Assembly: GCF_001644575.1 (NCBI RefSeq)
Contig: NZ_CP015596.1
Location: 5,022,001-5,086,000, forward strand
Source: Mycobacterium adipatum
Lineage (GTDB): Bacteria; Actinomycetota; Actinomycetes; Mycobacteriales; Mycobacteriaceae
Direction of reading: 5' to 3'
DNA length: 64,000 nucleotides
Part shown: piece by piece, positions 7,365-16,855 of the stretch
Position numbering within the stretch: the first letter of the stretch is position 1
How the letters are laid out: each line of letters starts with the position of its first letter
Notes under the pieces: model-generated
What the model saw: only the letters and a program-made list of their open reading frames with translations
Databases searched by the model: none
Told to the model about the DNA's origin: nothing
Position numbers and translations under genes: made by a program

Positions 7365-9508
7365 TGTCCCCTTCCACCCAAATGCCGTCAGCCACCGATG
7401 ATTCGGCCGCACCCGCGCAACCGAAGGCAACCAAGAAGGCCGTCAGCGGCGGCCTGCTCGACCCCAAGATGTTGTGGAAGTCGTTGCCGGATGCGCTGCG
7501 AAAGCTCGATCCCCGCACGATGTGGCGCAACCCGGTCATGTTCATCGTCGAGATCGGTGCGGTATGGAGCACTGTCCTGGCAGTCACCGAACCATCATGG
7601 TTCGCCTGGTTGATCGTGGCCTGGTTGTGGCTGACGGTCATTTTCGCCAATCTCGCCGAGGCCGTTGCCGAAGGCCGCGGGAAGTCGCAGGCAGACAGCC
7701 TGCGCAAGGCTAAGACCGACACCATGGCGCGTCGCGTCACCGCTTCCGGCGGCGAGGAAGCCGTCGCGGCACCCCTACTGCAACAGGGCGATGTCGTCGT
7801 GGTCGAGGCCGGACAGGTCATCCCCGGCGACGGCGATGTCATCGAAGGTATTGCCTCAGTGGATGAATCGGCCATCACCGGCGAATCCGCCCCGGTTGTC
7901 CGGGAGTCCGGTGGCGACCGATCGGCAGTCACCGGCGGCACCACGGTACTGAGTGACCGCATCGTCGTGAAGATCACCCAGAAGCCGGGCGAGAGCTTCA
8001 TCGACCGGATGATCGGGCTGGTCGAGGGTGCGGACAGGCAGAAGACGCCCAACGAGATCGCGCTCAACATCCTGTTGGCATCCCTGAGCATCATCTTCGT
8101 GTTCGCGGTAGCGACCCTGCAGCCGGTGGCCATCTTCTCCAAGGCCAACAACCCCGGCGTACCGGATTCTTTGTCGCTGAACAGCTTCGGCGTCACCGGT
8201 ATCGTCATGGTGGCCCTGCTGGTCTGCCTCATCCCCACCACGATCGGCGCCCTGCTGAGCGCCATCGGCATCGCCGGTATGGACCGCTTGGTGCAACGCA
8301 ACGTGCTGGCCATGAGTGGCCGCGCGGTCGAGGCCGCCGGCGACGTGAACACTCTGCTGCTCGACAAGACCGGCACCATCACCCTCGGCAACCGGCAGGC
8401 CGGCGATTTCGTCCCGCTGACCGGTGTCACCGTCGAGGAGCTCGCCGACGCCGCGCAGTTGTCCAGCCTGGCCGACGAAACACCCGAGGGTCGTTCGATC
8501 GTGGTGTACGCCAAGCAGGCGTACGGTCTGCGGGCCCGCACCCCCGGCGAACTCAGCCACGCCCACTGGGTCGAGTTCACCGCACAAACCCGGATGTCGG
8601 GTGTGGATGTCGACGATCACAAGCTACGCAAGGGTGCCACGCAATCGGTCGCGGAGTGGATCCGTTCCGAGGGTGGCACCGTGCCCAACGAGCTCGGCGA
8701 TATCGTCACCGGCATCTCACAAGCCGGCGGCACCCCGCTGGCGGTCGGCGAGGTACGCGACGGCACCGCCCGCGTGCTCGGTGTCATCCATCTCAAGGAC
8801 GTCGTCAAGGACGGCATGCGGGAGCGCTTCGACGAGATGCGCCGCATGGGCATCAAGACGATCATGATCACCGGCGATAACCCGATGACCGCCAAAGCGA
8901 TTGCCGAAGAGGCCGGTGTCGACGACTTCCTGGCAGAGGCCACGCCCGAGGACAAGATGGCCTTGATCAAGAAGGAGCAGGCCGGGGGCAAGCTGGTCGC
9001 CATGACCGGTGACGGCACCAACGACGCACCGGCGCTGGCACAGGCGGACGTCGGCGTGGCCATGAACACCGGCACCTCGGCGGCCAAAGAGGCCGGCAAC
9101 ATGGTCGACCTCGATTCGGATCCGACCAAGCTCATCGAGATCGTCGAGATCGGCAAGCAGCTTCTGATCACCCGAGGAGCACTCACCACGTTCAGTATCG
9201 CCAACGATATCGCCAAGTACTTCGCCATCATCCCGGCGCTGTTCGTCGCGATCTTCCCCGGCTTGGATGTGCTCAACATCATGCGGTTGCACAGTCCGCA
9301 GTCGGCGATCCTGTCCGCGGTGATCTTCAACGCGCTGGTCATCATCGCACTGATCCCGCTGTCACTGAAGGGTGTGCAGTACACACCCAGCAGTGCGTCG
9401 AAGTTGTTGAGCCGCAACCTCTACATCTACGGCCTCGGCGGCATCATCGCGCCCTTCATCGGCATCAAACTGATCGACCTGATCATCCAACTCTTCCCGG
9501 GAATGTGA
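7364..9508 (+). CDS. kdpB: K+-transporting P-type ATPase subunit B
   Basis: The product is 714 aa. ATG at 7364 shares a base with the kdpA stop (TGATG). P-type ATPase landmarks occur in order: TGES (about residue 169, actuator domain), DKTGT with the phosphorylated Asp near residue 335, a nucleotide-binding region, [20 protein letters not shown], and [17 protein letters not shown] near residue 547. The first about 40 residues are Ala/Pro/Lys-rich and longer than in enterobacterial KdpB. It hydrolyses ATP to drive K+ through KdpA. The membrane-embedded complex partners are encoded on either side. Confidence 0.98.
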   Translation: MSPSTQMPSATDDSAAPAQPKATKKAVSGGLLDPKMLWKSLPDALRKLDPRTMWRNPVMFIVEIGAVWSTVLAVTEPSWFAWLIVAWLWLTVIFANLAEAVAEGRGKSQADSLRKAKTDTMARRVTASGGEEAVAAPLLQQGDVVVVEAGQVIPGDGDVIEGIASVDESAITGESAPVVRESGGDRSAVTGGTTVLSDRIVVKITQKPGESFIDRMIGLVEGADRQKTPNEIALNILLASLSIIFVFAVATLQPVAIFSKANNPGVPDSLSLNSFGVTGIVMVALLVCLIPTTIGALLSAIGIAGMDRLVQRNVLAMSGRAVEAAGDVNTLLLDKTGTITLGNRQAGDFVPLTGVTVEELADAAQLSSLADETPEGRSIVVYAKQAYGLRARTPGELSHAHWVEFTAQTRMSGVDVDDHKLRKGATQSVAEWIRSEGGTVPNELGDIVTGISQAGGTPLAVGEVRDGTARVLGVIHLKDVVKDGMRERFDEMRRMGIKTIMITGDNPMTAKAIAEEAGVDDFLAEATPEDKMALIKKEQAGGKLVAMTGDGTNDAPALAQADVGVAMNTGTSAAKEAGNMVDLDSDPTKLIEIVEIGKQLLITRGALTTFSIANDIAKYFAIIPALFVAIFPGLDVLNIMRLHSPQSAILSAVIFNALVIIALIPLSLKGVQYTPSSASKLLSRNLYIYGLGGIIAPFIGIKLIDLIIQLFPGM

Positions 9509-9509
9509 C

Positions 9510-10367
9510 ATGTACTTCACCAATCTCGTTCGCCAACACGTCGCGGCACTGCGCGCGCTGCTGGTGTTCACCGTGATCTTCGGGTTCGCCTACCCGATCG
9601 GCATCTGGCTGGTCGCACAGCTTCCCGGCCTGCAGGACAAGGCCGACGGCTCGCTGATCGAGGTAAACGGACAGGTGGTGGGCAGCAGCCTCATCGGCCA
9701 GTTGTTCACCGACTCCGACGGCAACGCACTGCCGCAGTACTTCCAGTCCCGGCCATCCGCGGCCGGCGACGGGTATGACCCGTTGTCCACCAGCGCGTCC
9801 AACCTCGGCCCGGAGGACATCGTGGACACCGCCGATCGCACCAGCCTGCTGTCCACAGTGTGTGGACGCAGTGTCGCCGTGGGCGACCTCGAGGGTGTGT
9901 CCGGAGACCGGCCGTTCTGCACCGAAGATGGCGTGGGCGCTGTTCTCTCGGTTATCGGCCCGCGTGAGGCGACCGGCAATGTCACCGCGCCGACCCGGGT
10001 CGTCAGCGTCAATCAGATGTGCCCGGCCACCCCGTTCATGGCGACCTACCGCGGTGTACGGGTGGAATGCGCCGAACCCGGCGCCGACTACACGGCGGGC
10101 CAACTGGTCCCCGTGCACGGCCCGGTGACCGACCCGCAGGTGCCGGCCGACGCCGTCACCGCCAGCGGCAGTGGGCTGGACCCGCACATCTCCCCCGCCT
10201 ACGCCGACCTGCAGGTCGACCGGGTCGCCACGGCCCGCGGCATCGCGCCCGAGACGGTTCGCGCACTCGTGGCCGAGCACACCGACGGCCGCACGCTGGG
10301 CTTCATGGGTGAGCCACGGGTCAATGTGCTGCAGCTCAACCTCGCCCTCGACGGCCTAGGTGGATGA
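9510..10367 (+). CDS. kdpC: K+-transporting ATPase subunit C with a large internal insertion
   Basis: The product is 285 aa against roughly 190-200 usual for KdpC. An N-terminal membrane helix ([20 protein letters not shown]) and the family motifs are present: [20 protein letters not shown], then [24 protein letters not shown] and [22 protein letters not shown] at the C-terminus. Between NLGP and the VTASGSG block lies about 85 extra residues with four cysteines (STVCGRS, RPFCTED, NQMCPAT, VECAEPG) on the extracytoplasmic side. KdpC couples KdpA and KdpB. The insertion may form a disulfide-stabilised exported subdomain (inference). Confidence 0.93.
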   Translation: MYFTNLVRQHVAALRALLVFTVIFGFAYPIGIWLVAQLPGLQDKADGSLIEVNGQVVGSSLIGQLFTDSDGNALPQYFQSRPSAAGDGYDPLSTSASNLGPEDIVDTADRTSLLSTVCGRSVAVGDLEGVSGDRPFCTEDGVGAVLSVIGPREATGNVTAPTRVVSVNQMCPATPFMATYRGVRVECAEPGADYTAGQLVPVHGPVTDPQVPADAVTASGSGLDPHISPAYADLQVDRVATARGIAPETVRALVAEHTDGRTLGFMGEPRVNVLQLNLALDGLGG

Positions 10368-10374
10368 TGGGAAC

Positions 10375-12906
10375 GTGACCGACCGAGCGAAACGCGGGGA
10401 GCTGCGCATCTATCTGGGCGCGGCTCCCGGCGTCGGCAAGACCTACGCCATGCTCGGCGAGGCGCACCGCCGGCTGGAGCGCGGCACCGACCTGGTGGCC
10501 GCCGTCGTCGAAACGCATGGCCGCGCGAAGACCGCCGAACTGCTCGATGGTATCGAGATCATCCCACCGCGCTACATCGAGTACCGCGGCAGCCGGTTCC
10601 CCGAACTCGATGTCGACGCGGTACTGGCCCGGCACCCGCAGGTGGTCCTGGTCGACGAACTGGCGCACACCAACACCCCGGGCAGCGCGAACGCCAAGCG
10701 CTGGCAGGACATCGAACAGTTGCTGGCCGCGGGCATCACGGTCATCACCACCGTGAACGTCCAGCACCTGGAAAGCCTCAACGACGTGGTAACCCAGATC
10801 ACCGGGATCGAGCAGCAGGAGAAGGTGCCCGACGAGGTGGTGCGCGCCGCCGATCAGGTCGAGCTGGTGGATATCACCCCGGAAGCGCTACGGCGCAGAC
10901 TCTCCCACGGCAATGTGTACTCCCCCGAACGCATCGACGCCGCCCTGTCAAACTACTTCCGGCGCGGCAACCTGACCGCACTGCGCGAGCTGGCCTTGCT
11001 GTGGCTGGCCGATCAGGTCGACGCCGCGCTGGCGAAGTACCGCTCCGACAACAAGATCACCGCCACCTGGGAGGCCCGCGAACGCGTCGTCGTCGCGGTC
11101 ACCGGGGGCAAGGAATCCGAGACGCTGGTGCGCCGCGCCTCCCGGATCGCGTCCAAGTCCAGCGCGGAGCTGATGATCGTGCACGTGGTGCGCGGTGACG
11201 GTCTGGCCGGGGTGTCGGCGCCCATGATGGGCGCCGTCCGCGATCTCGCCGCCAGTCTCGGCGCCACCCTGCACACCGTCGTCGGCGATGACGTGCCGGC
11301 CGCGCTGCTGGAATTCGCCCGCGATATGAACGCCACCCAACTCGTGCTCGGCACCTCGCGCCGGTCGCGGTGGGCCCGCATCTTCGACGAGGGCATCGGC
11401 GCCACGGTGGTGCAGAACTCCGAGGGCATCGATGTGCACATGGTGACCCACGACGAGGCGGGGCGCGGATCGGCGCGGCAGACCCCCAAACCGTGGCAGC
11501 GCCATGCCCTTTCGTGGTTGGCGGCGGTGCTGGTGCCGACCGTGCTGTGCGCGCTGACGGTGCTGCTGTTGGACCCGTTCCTCGGGCTCAGCGGTGAGAG
11601 CGCGCTGTTCTTCATCGGCGTCCTGGCCGTGGCGCTGCTCGGTGGGATGGCGCCCGCCGCGCTCTCGGCGGTGCTCTCGGGTCTGCTGCTCAACTATTTC
11701 CTGGCCGAACCGCGGCACACCTTCACCATCGCCGAACCGGACAGCGCCATCACGATCGCCGTCCTCGGCATGGTCGCCGTGGCGGTCGCCGCACTGGTGG
11801 ACGGGGCGGCCAAACGGGCGCGCGAGGCGCGGCGCGCCTCCCAGGAGGCCGAGCTGCTGGCGCATTTCGCCGGTTCGGTGCTGCGTGGCGCCGACCCCGC
11901 CGCACTGCTGGAGCGGGTCCGCGAGGTGTACTCGCAGGGCTCGGTCAGCCTGCTGCGCGAGCACGACGGGGACACCGAGGTGGTCGCGTGCGCCGGCGAC
12001 GACCCATGCGTGACGGTCGAGCGCGCCGACACCGCCATCGAGGCCGGCGATGACGAGTTCTGGCTGCTGCTGGCCGGGCGCAAGCTGGGCGCCCGGGACC
12101 GCCGGGTGCTCGGCGCCGTCGCCAAGCAGGCCGCCGGCCTGGTTCGGCAACGCGAGCTGATCTCTGAGGCCGGCCGGGCCGAGGCCATCGCACGCGCCGA
12201 CGAACTGCGCCGCTCGCTGCTGTCGGCGGTCAGCCATGATCTGCGCACCCCGCTGGCGGCGGCCAAGGCCGCGGTGTCCAGCCTGCGCAGCCAGGATGTC
12301 GACTTTTCCGCCGAGGACACCGCCGAACTGCTGGCCACCGTGGAGGAGTCCATCGACCAGTTGACCGCGCTGGTGGGTAATCTGCTGGACTCGTCGCGGC
12401 TGGCCGCCGGGGTGGTCCGCCCGGAGCTGCGCCGGGTGTATATGGAGGAGGCGGTCCAGCGTGCGCTGTTGGGAATCAGCAGGCGGACAACCGAGTTGGT
12501 GGACCGGGTGAAGGTCGATGTGGGCGACGCCGTGGCGCTGGCCGACCCCGGTCTGCTGGAGCGGGTGCTGGTCAACGTCATCGACAATGCGCTGCGCTAC
12601 GCGCCGGACGGGCCCGTGCGGGTCAACGCCGGCCGGGTGGGCGAGCGGGTGCTGATCACCATCGCCGACGAGGGGCCGGGCATCCCGCGTGATGCGGAGG
12701 AACAGTTGTTCGCCCCGTTTCAGCGCCTGGGCGATCAGGACAACACCACCGGCGTGGGGCTGGGGCTTTCGGTGGCGAACGGATTCGTCGCCGCCATGGG
12801 CGGTTACATCGCGGCCAACGACACCCCCGGCGGCGGGCTCACCGTGGTGATCGACCTGGCCGCGCCCTCACAGAGCGACGGGGACGTGCTGGGGAGTGGC
12901 TCATGA
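10375..12906 (+). CDS. kdpD: KdpD sensor histidine kinase
   Basis: The product is about 843 aa from GTG at 10375; an upstream ATG at 10360 would overlap kdpC. Order of domains: KdpD N-terminal domain with Walker A (GAAPGVGKT) and VVLVDELAHTNTPG; a universal-stress-protein domain (VVVAVTGGKESETLVRRASRIA to LVLGTSRRSRWARIFDEGIG); a DUF4118 four-helix membrane unit around residues 365-475; a GAF-like region; a HisKA domain with the phosphorylated His at 621 (SAVSHDLRTPLAAAKA); and HATPase_c (IDNALRYAPDGPV, DEGPGIPRDA). It senses low K+ or turgor and phosphorylates KdpE. Its stop overlaps the kdpE start (ATGA). Confidence 0.97.
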   Translation: MTDRAKRGELRIYLGAAPGVGKTYAMLGEAHRRLERGTDLVAAVVETHGRAKTAELLDGIEIIPPRYIEYRGSRFPELDVDAVLARHPQVVLVDELAHTNTPGSANAKRWQDIEQLLAAGITVITTVNVQHLESLNDVVTQITGIEQQEKVPDEVVRAADQVELVDITPEALRRRLSHGNVYSPERIDAALSNYFRRGNLTALRELALLWLADQVDAALAKYRSDNKITATWEARERVVVAVTGGKESETLVRRASRIASKSSAELMIVHVVRGDGLAGVSAPMMGAVRDLAASLGATLHTVVGDDVPAALLEFARDMNATQLVLGTSRRSRWARIFDEGIGATVVQNSEGIDVHMVTHDEAGRGSARQTPKPWQRHALSWLAAVLVPTVLCALTVLLLDPFLGLSGESALFFIGVLAVALLGGMAPAALSAVLSGLLLNYFLAEPRHTFTIAEPDSAITIAVLGMVAVAVAALVDGAAKRAREARRASQEAELLAHFAGSVLRGADPAALLERVREVYSQGSVSLLREHDGDTEVVACAGDDPCVTVERADTAIEAGDDEFWLLLAGRKLGARDRRVLGAVAKQAAGLVRQRELISEAGRAEAIARADELRRSLLSAVSHDLRTPLAAAKAAVSSLRSQDVDFSAEDTAELLATVEESIDQLTALVGNLLDSSRLAAGVVRPELRRVYMEEAVQRALLGISRRTTELVDRVKVDVGDAVALADPGLLERVLVNVIDNALRYAPDGPVRVNAGRVGERVLITIADEGPGIPRDAEEQLFAPFQRLGDQDNTTGVGLGLSVANGFVAAMGGYIAANDTPGGGLTVVIDLAAPSQSDGDVLGSGS

Positions 12907-13583
12907 CCCGCGTCCTGGTGATCGATGACGAACCGCAGATCCTGCGCGCCCTGCGGATCAACCTGTCGGTGCGCGGATACGAGGTCACCACAGCGGCCAC
13001 CGGCGCCGAGGCGCTGCGGGCGGCCGCCGACCACCGCCCCGACGTGGTGATCCTGGACCTCGGCCTGCCCGATATCTCCGGTATCGAGGTACTGGCCGGG
13101 CTGCGCGGCTGGCTCACCGTCCCGGTGATCGTGCTCTCGGCACGCACCGATTCCTCGGACAAGGTGGAGGCGCTGGACGCCGGCGCCGACGACTACGTCA
13201 CCAAGCCGTTCGGGATGGACGAGTTCCTGGCCCGGCTGCGCGCGGCCGTGCGGCGTGCCAGCAGTACCACCGAAGAGGATCAGCCCGTCATCGAAACCTC
13301 CTCGTTCACGGTGGATCTGGCCGCCAAGAAGGTCACCCGCAGCGGCGTCGAGGTGCACCTGACCCCGACCGAGTGGGGCATGTTGGAGATGCTGGTGCGC
13401 CACCGCGGCAAGCTGGTGGGCCGCGAGGAACTGCTCAAGGAGGTGTGGGGACCCTCCTACGCCAAGGAGACCCACTATCTGCGGGTCTACCTGGCGCAGC
13501 TGCGCCGCAAGCTGGAGGTCGACCCGTCCCATCCCAAGCATCTGATCACCGAGGCCGGAATGGGATACCGCTTCCAGGAGTAG
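12903..13583 (+). CDS. kdpE: KdpE response regulator
   Basis: The product is 226 aa. The receiver domain has the phospho-acceptor Asp52 in VILDLGLPDISG, DDE near the N-terminus (VIDDEPQILRALR) and the conserved Lys in DDYVTKPFGMDEF. An OmpR/PhoB-type winged helix follows (HLTPTEWGMLEMLVRHRGKLVGREELLKEVWG, then TEAGMGYRFQE). It activates the kdp operon when phosphorylated. The gene is coupled to kdpD by a 4-base overlap, and 22 bases separate it from the kdpD paralogue. Confidence 0.97.
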   Translation: MTRVLVIDDEPQILRALRINLSVRGYEVTTAATGAEALRAAADHRPDVVILDLGLPDISGIEVLAGLRGWLTVPVIVLSARTDSSDKVEALDAGADDYVTKPFGMDEFLARLRAAVRRASSTTEEDQPVIETSSFTVDLAAKKVTRSGVEVHLTPTEWGMLEMLVRHRGKLVGREELLKEVWGPSYAKETHYLRVYLAQLRRKLEVDPSHPKHLITEAGMGYRFQE

Positions 13584-13605
13584 CGCTGCGAGGGATGATG
13601 GTCAG

Positions 13606-15384
13606 GTGAGCATCCTCGGCCGTCGACGCGCAGACCTGCGCATCTACCTGGGCGCGGCCCCCGGCGTGGGGAAGACCTATGCGATGCTCGGCGAGGCACA
13701 CCGCAGGATGGAGCGCGGCACCGATGTGGTCGCCGCGGTGATCGAGACGCACGGTCGGCGCAGGACCGCCCAGCAGCTCGCCGGTATCGAGGTGATCCCC
13801 CCGATCTACATCGAGCATGAGGGCACCCGCCGTCCCGAACTCGACGTCGACGCGGTGCTGGCCCGGCGACCCCAGGTCGTCCTCGTCGACGAGTTGGCCC
13901 ACGCCAACACCCCGGGCAGCCGCAATGCCCATCGGTGGCAGGACGTGGAGGTCTTCCTCGACGCCGGGATCACGGTGATCACCACCGTCAACGTGCAGCA
14001 CCTGGAGAGCCTCAACGACGTCGTCAGTCACATCACCGGCACGGCCCAGTCCGAACGTGTGCCCGACGGATTCGTCCGCGCCGCCGATCAGATCGAGCTC
14101 GTCGACATCACCCCGGAAGCGTTGCGGCGCAGGTTGGTCCACGGCAATGTGTATCCACCCGAGCAGGCCGCCGCCGCGATGGAGGACTACTTCCGGCCCG
14201 GCAACCTCACCGCGCTGCGGCAGCTGGCGCTGCTGTGGCTGGCCAACCAGGTCGACGCCGCGCTGGAAAAGTACCGCAGCGACAAGAAGATCACCGACAC
14301 CTGGGAAACGCGCGAACGCGTGGTGGTCGCGGTGTCCGGTGGCCCCGAGTCCGAGACCCTGGTGCGGCGCGCGTCGCGGATCGCGTCCCGGTCCGGCGCC
14401 GACGTGAAGGTGGTGCACGTCATCCAGGGCGACGGGTTGATCGCCATCTCGCCTCAGCAGAGGAAGGTCATCCGCGAGCTGGCCGCCAGTCTCGGCGCGA
14501 CGATGCACACCGTCGTCGGCGACGACGTCGCCGCCACCCTGCTCGATTTCGCGCGCGGCAACAACGCGACCCAGGTGGTGATCGGCACGTCCCGACGGTC
14601 GCGGTGGGCCCGGATGTTCGACGAAGGTATCGGCGCACAGGTGATCCAGCAGTCCGGCAACATCGACGTGCACATGGTCACCCACCCCGAGGCTCACACC
14701 GGGAGCTCCTGGTCCCGGCAGTCGACGGTACGGCGCTCCGTCCTGTCATGGCTTGTCGCACTGGTCATTCCGGCGGCCATCTGCGCCGTGGTGACATGGT
14801 TGCCCGCCGGCATGCTGGGCATCGGCAGCCAGAGCGCGCTGTTCTTCACCGGCGTGCTGCTGGTGGCGCTGCTGGGCGGCCTCGGTCCGGCCGGCGTATG
14901 TGCGCTGCTGTCAGGACTGTTGCTCACCTATTTCCTGGTGAGTCCGGTGCACAGCTTCACCGTGTATGACTCCGACAGCGTCGTCACCGTTTTGGTGCTG
15001 CTACTGGTCGCGCTGGCGGTTGCGGCTCTGGTGGACTGGACCGCTCGCCGCGCCGGCGAGGTGCGCCGCGCCGCGCAGGAGGCCGAACTGCTGGCGTCCT
15101 TCGCCGACTCCGCGTTGCGTGACGCCGATCCGACACTGCTGCTCGAACGGCTCCGCGAAACGTATACCCAACGCGCGGTCAGCATCCTGACCGCCGAGGG
15201 CTCCCTGCTCGCCGCGGCGGGACCAGATCCGTGCGCCGACGTGGACGCCGCGGACACCGCCATCGAGGTGGGCGATCACGAGTTCTGGATGTTGATGACG
15301 GGGCGGACGCTGACGGCCCGAGACCGGCGCGTGCTCAGCGCGGTCGCCGAACAGGCCGTGGCCATGCTCACGCAGCGGCACTGA
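13606..15384 (+). CDS. KdpD paralogue lacking the histidine kinase domains
   Basis: The product is 592 aa, GTG start. It repeats the first two thirds of the KdpD encoded 3 kb upstream, with most positions identical by eye: KdpD domain with intact Walker A (GAAPGVGKTYAMLGEAHRR) and VVLVDELAHANTPG, stress-protein domain (VVVAVSGGPESETLVRRASRIA), DUF4118 membrane helices and GAF-like segment. It stops at AVAMLTQRH, exactly where KdpD continues into the linker and HisKA domain. No kinase-domain remnant follows, because the stop is immediately met by a convergent AraC gene. It is likely a tandem duplication kept as a sensory or scaffold protein modulating KdpD, or a K+/nucleotide sensor with another partner (inference). 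Confidence 0.93.
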   Translation: MSILGRRRADLRIYLGAAPGVGKTYAMLGEAHRRMERGTDVVAAVIETHGRRRTAQQLAGIEVIPPIYIEHEGTRRPELDVDAVLARRPQVVLVDELAHANTPGSRNAHRWQDVEVFLDAGITVITTVNVQHLESLNDVVSHITGTAQSERVPDGFVRAADQIELVDITPEALRRRLVHGNVYPPEQAAAAMEDYFRPGNLTALRQLALLWLANQVDAALEKYRSDKKITDTWETRERVVVAVSGGPESETLVRRASRIASRSGADVKVVHVIQGDGLIAISPQQRKVIRELAASLGATMHTVVGDDVAATLLDFARGNNATQVVIGTSRRSRWARMFDEGIGAQVIQQSGNIDVHMVTHPEAHTGSSWSRQSTVRRSVLSWLVALVIPAAICAVVTWLPAGMLGIGSQSALFFTGVLLVALLGGLGPAGVCALLSGLLLTYFLVSPVHSFTVYDSDSVVTVLVLLLVALAVAALVDWTARRAGEVRRAAQEAELLASFADSALRDADPTLLLERLRETYTQRAVSILTAEGSLLAAAGPDPCADVDAADTAIEVGDHEFWMLMTGRTLTARDRRVLSAVAEQAVAMLTQRH

Positions 15385-15386
15385 GC

Positions 15387-16226
15387 TCACAGCGCGTAGC
15401 GGGCGGCGAACGCGCCCGGTGTCGCACCGGTGACGCGGCGGAAGTCCCGGCTGAGGTGGGCCTCGTCGGCGTAGCCGAGATCTGCGGCGACCGCGGCCAT
15501 CGTGGTCGCCCCGGTGCGCAACCGCCACGTCGCGTCCTGGATGCGGCGGCGGCGCACCAGCCACTTGGGGGTCAGCCCCACCCGGTGGCGGAGCAGCCGC
15601 TGCAGAGTGCGCTCGCCGATCGCGAATCGCATGCAGATATCGGCAACGCGGGTCACCTCCGGGGTGTCCTCCACATAGGCGACCACCTCATTGACCATCA
15701 GGCCCTGTTCGTCGACGGGTAGGTAGTCGCATAGGAATTGCCGGTAGCACTCGACGGCGGCCGACTGTGCGGCCGGCGCGACCGGATCGGGTGCCCTCGT
15801 CGCGCGGACCCGGTCGGCCAGCGCGGCCCCGCGGGCGCCGAACAGTGCGGCCAGTTCGCCGTGGGCATCGGTCCACCGCGACACCGGGCCGCCGGTGAGC
15901 AGCGCCCCGGCGGCCGGTTCGAACATCACCCCGGCCGCCCATCCGTCCCCGGTCAACGGGGTACTGGCGACACCCGACGAGGGCCCGTAAAACCGGGCGT
16001 ACTCCGCGGTGACGACCATCAGACAGACCGGGTACTGCAACACCCGCTGGGTGTAGACCTCACCGGCCGGTACCCGCCACACCGGCATCCAGAACCGTCG
16101 GACCAGACCCGCGAGGTCGGCCGGCGCGGCGGGCCGGGTCATCGCGATCGCGGCCCGGTGCGCCGGATCGAGCAGGTGCGCCGGCTCCGCGGCGACGGAG
16201 TTGTCGGGTTTGTCCAATTCGCCCAC
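15387..16226 (-). CDS. AraC family transcriptional regulator
   Basis: The product is about 279 aa from GTG at 16226; longer in-frame starts exist up to 16610 but would overlap the divergent gene. The N-terminal two thirds is a DUF6597-like sensing domain (FWMPVWRVPAGEVYTQRVLQYP, GVMFEPAAGALLTGGPV). The C-terminal third is a double helix-turn-helix (MRFAIGERTLQRLLRHRVGLTPKWLVRRRRI, then AAVAADLGYADEAHLSRDFRRVTGATPGAF). It sits three bases from the kdpD paralogue (convergent) and 24 bases from the divergent DinB-like gene, its most likely target besides itself. Confidence 0.9.
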   Translation of the reverse strand: MGELDKPDNSVAAEPAHLLDPAHRAAIAMTRPAAPADLAGLVRRFWMPVWRVPAGEVYTQRVLQYPVCLMVVTAEYARFYGPSSGVASTPLTGDGWAAGVMFEPAAGALLTGGPVSRWTDAHGELAALFGARGAALADRVRATRAPDPVAPAAQSAAVECYRQFLCDYLPVDEQGLMVNEVVAYVEDTPEVTRVADICMRFAIGERTLQRLLRHRVGLTPKWLVRRRRIQDATWRLRTGATTMAAVAADLGYADEAHLSRDFRRVTGATPGAFAARYAL

Positions 16227-16250
16227 CGTCTCGCTGCCTATCGTCGGCTC

Positions 16251-16799
16251 ATGACCGTTTCGAGTGTCGCAGAGACCTATGACGAACTGGCCGAGGGCAT
16301 GGCGGCGGTGATCGCGAGCCTGCGCGCCGAACACTGGGACCGGCCCAGCCCGTGCGAGGGGTGGACCGCACGCGATGTGCTGGCCCACCTGATCGACTCC
16401 GAGCGCGACTATCTGACCGGCCACGGCCTGCCGCTGCCGGCGCGGCCCGATCTCGACGACCCGGCGGCGGCGTGGTCCGCCCACCGGGCCGCCGTCGCCG
16501 AACTGCTCGCCGACGGTTCGGTCGCCGCGCGTGGCTTCGACGGGCACTTCGGACCCACCACCGTCGGCGATGCGCTGCTGCAGTTCTACGGATTCGACCT
16601 GATCGCGCACCGCTGGGATCTGGCCGCCGTCACCGAGACGCCGTACCGCTTCACCGACCGGGAACTCGACACGCTCGAGCGGTCCATCGCCGGCTGGGGT
16701 GAGGCGCTCTACCTGGACGGGGTGTGCAAACGGGCCGAGATTCCCGACCGGGCCGACCGCCAGGCCCGGGTGCTGGCCGCCCTGGGCCGCATCGGCTGA
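16251..16799 (+). CDS. DinB/MDMPI-fold protein (TIGR03086-like)
   Basis: The product is 182 aa from ATG at 16251. The N-terminal MDMPI_N/DinB four-helix motif is clear: HWDRPSPCEGWTARDVLAHLIDSERDYL with the metal-ligand type histidine in AHL, and a later FYGFDLIAHRWDLA histidine. The family includes mycothiol-dependent maleylpyruvate isomerases and other mycothiol S-transferases, so a thiol-dependent detoxification role is plausible but the substrate is unknown. Divergent from the AraC gene; prpE follows 56 bases downstream. Confidence 0.82.
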   Translation: MTVSSVAETYDELAEGMAAVIASLRAEHWDRPSPCEGWTARDVLAHLIDSERDYLTGHGLPLPARPDLDDPAAAWSAHRAAVAELLADGSVAARGFDGHFGPTTVGDALLQFYGFDLIAHRWDLAAVTETPYRFTDRELDTLERSIAGWGEALYLDGVCKRAEIPDRADRQARVLAALGRIG

Positions 16800-16812
16800 T
16801 TGTTCTCGCCGG

Positions 16813-16831
16813 ATTGCAACCGCATTGCAAC
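16813..16831 (+). promoter_or_regulatory. paired TTGCAA sites upstream of prpE (candidate RamB/PrpR-type operator)
   Basis: The octamer ATTGCAAC occurs twice (16813-16820 and 16824-16831), start-to-start 11 bases, about one helical turn apart and 25 bases before the prpE ATG. The core TTGCAA is the centre of the TTTGCAAA motif bound by actinobacterial RamB/PrpR regulators of acetate and propionate genes (family knowledge). Confidence 0.5.
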
Positions 16832-16855
16832 GTGACGCGCATTACGGTTTGGCTT

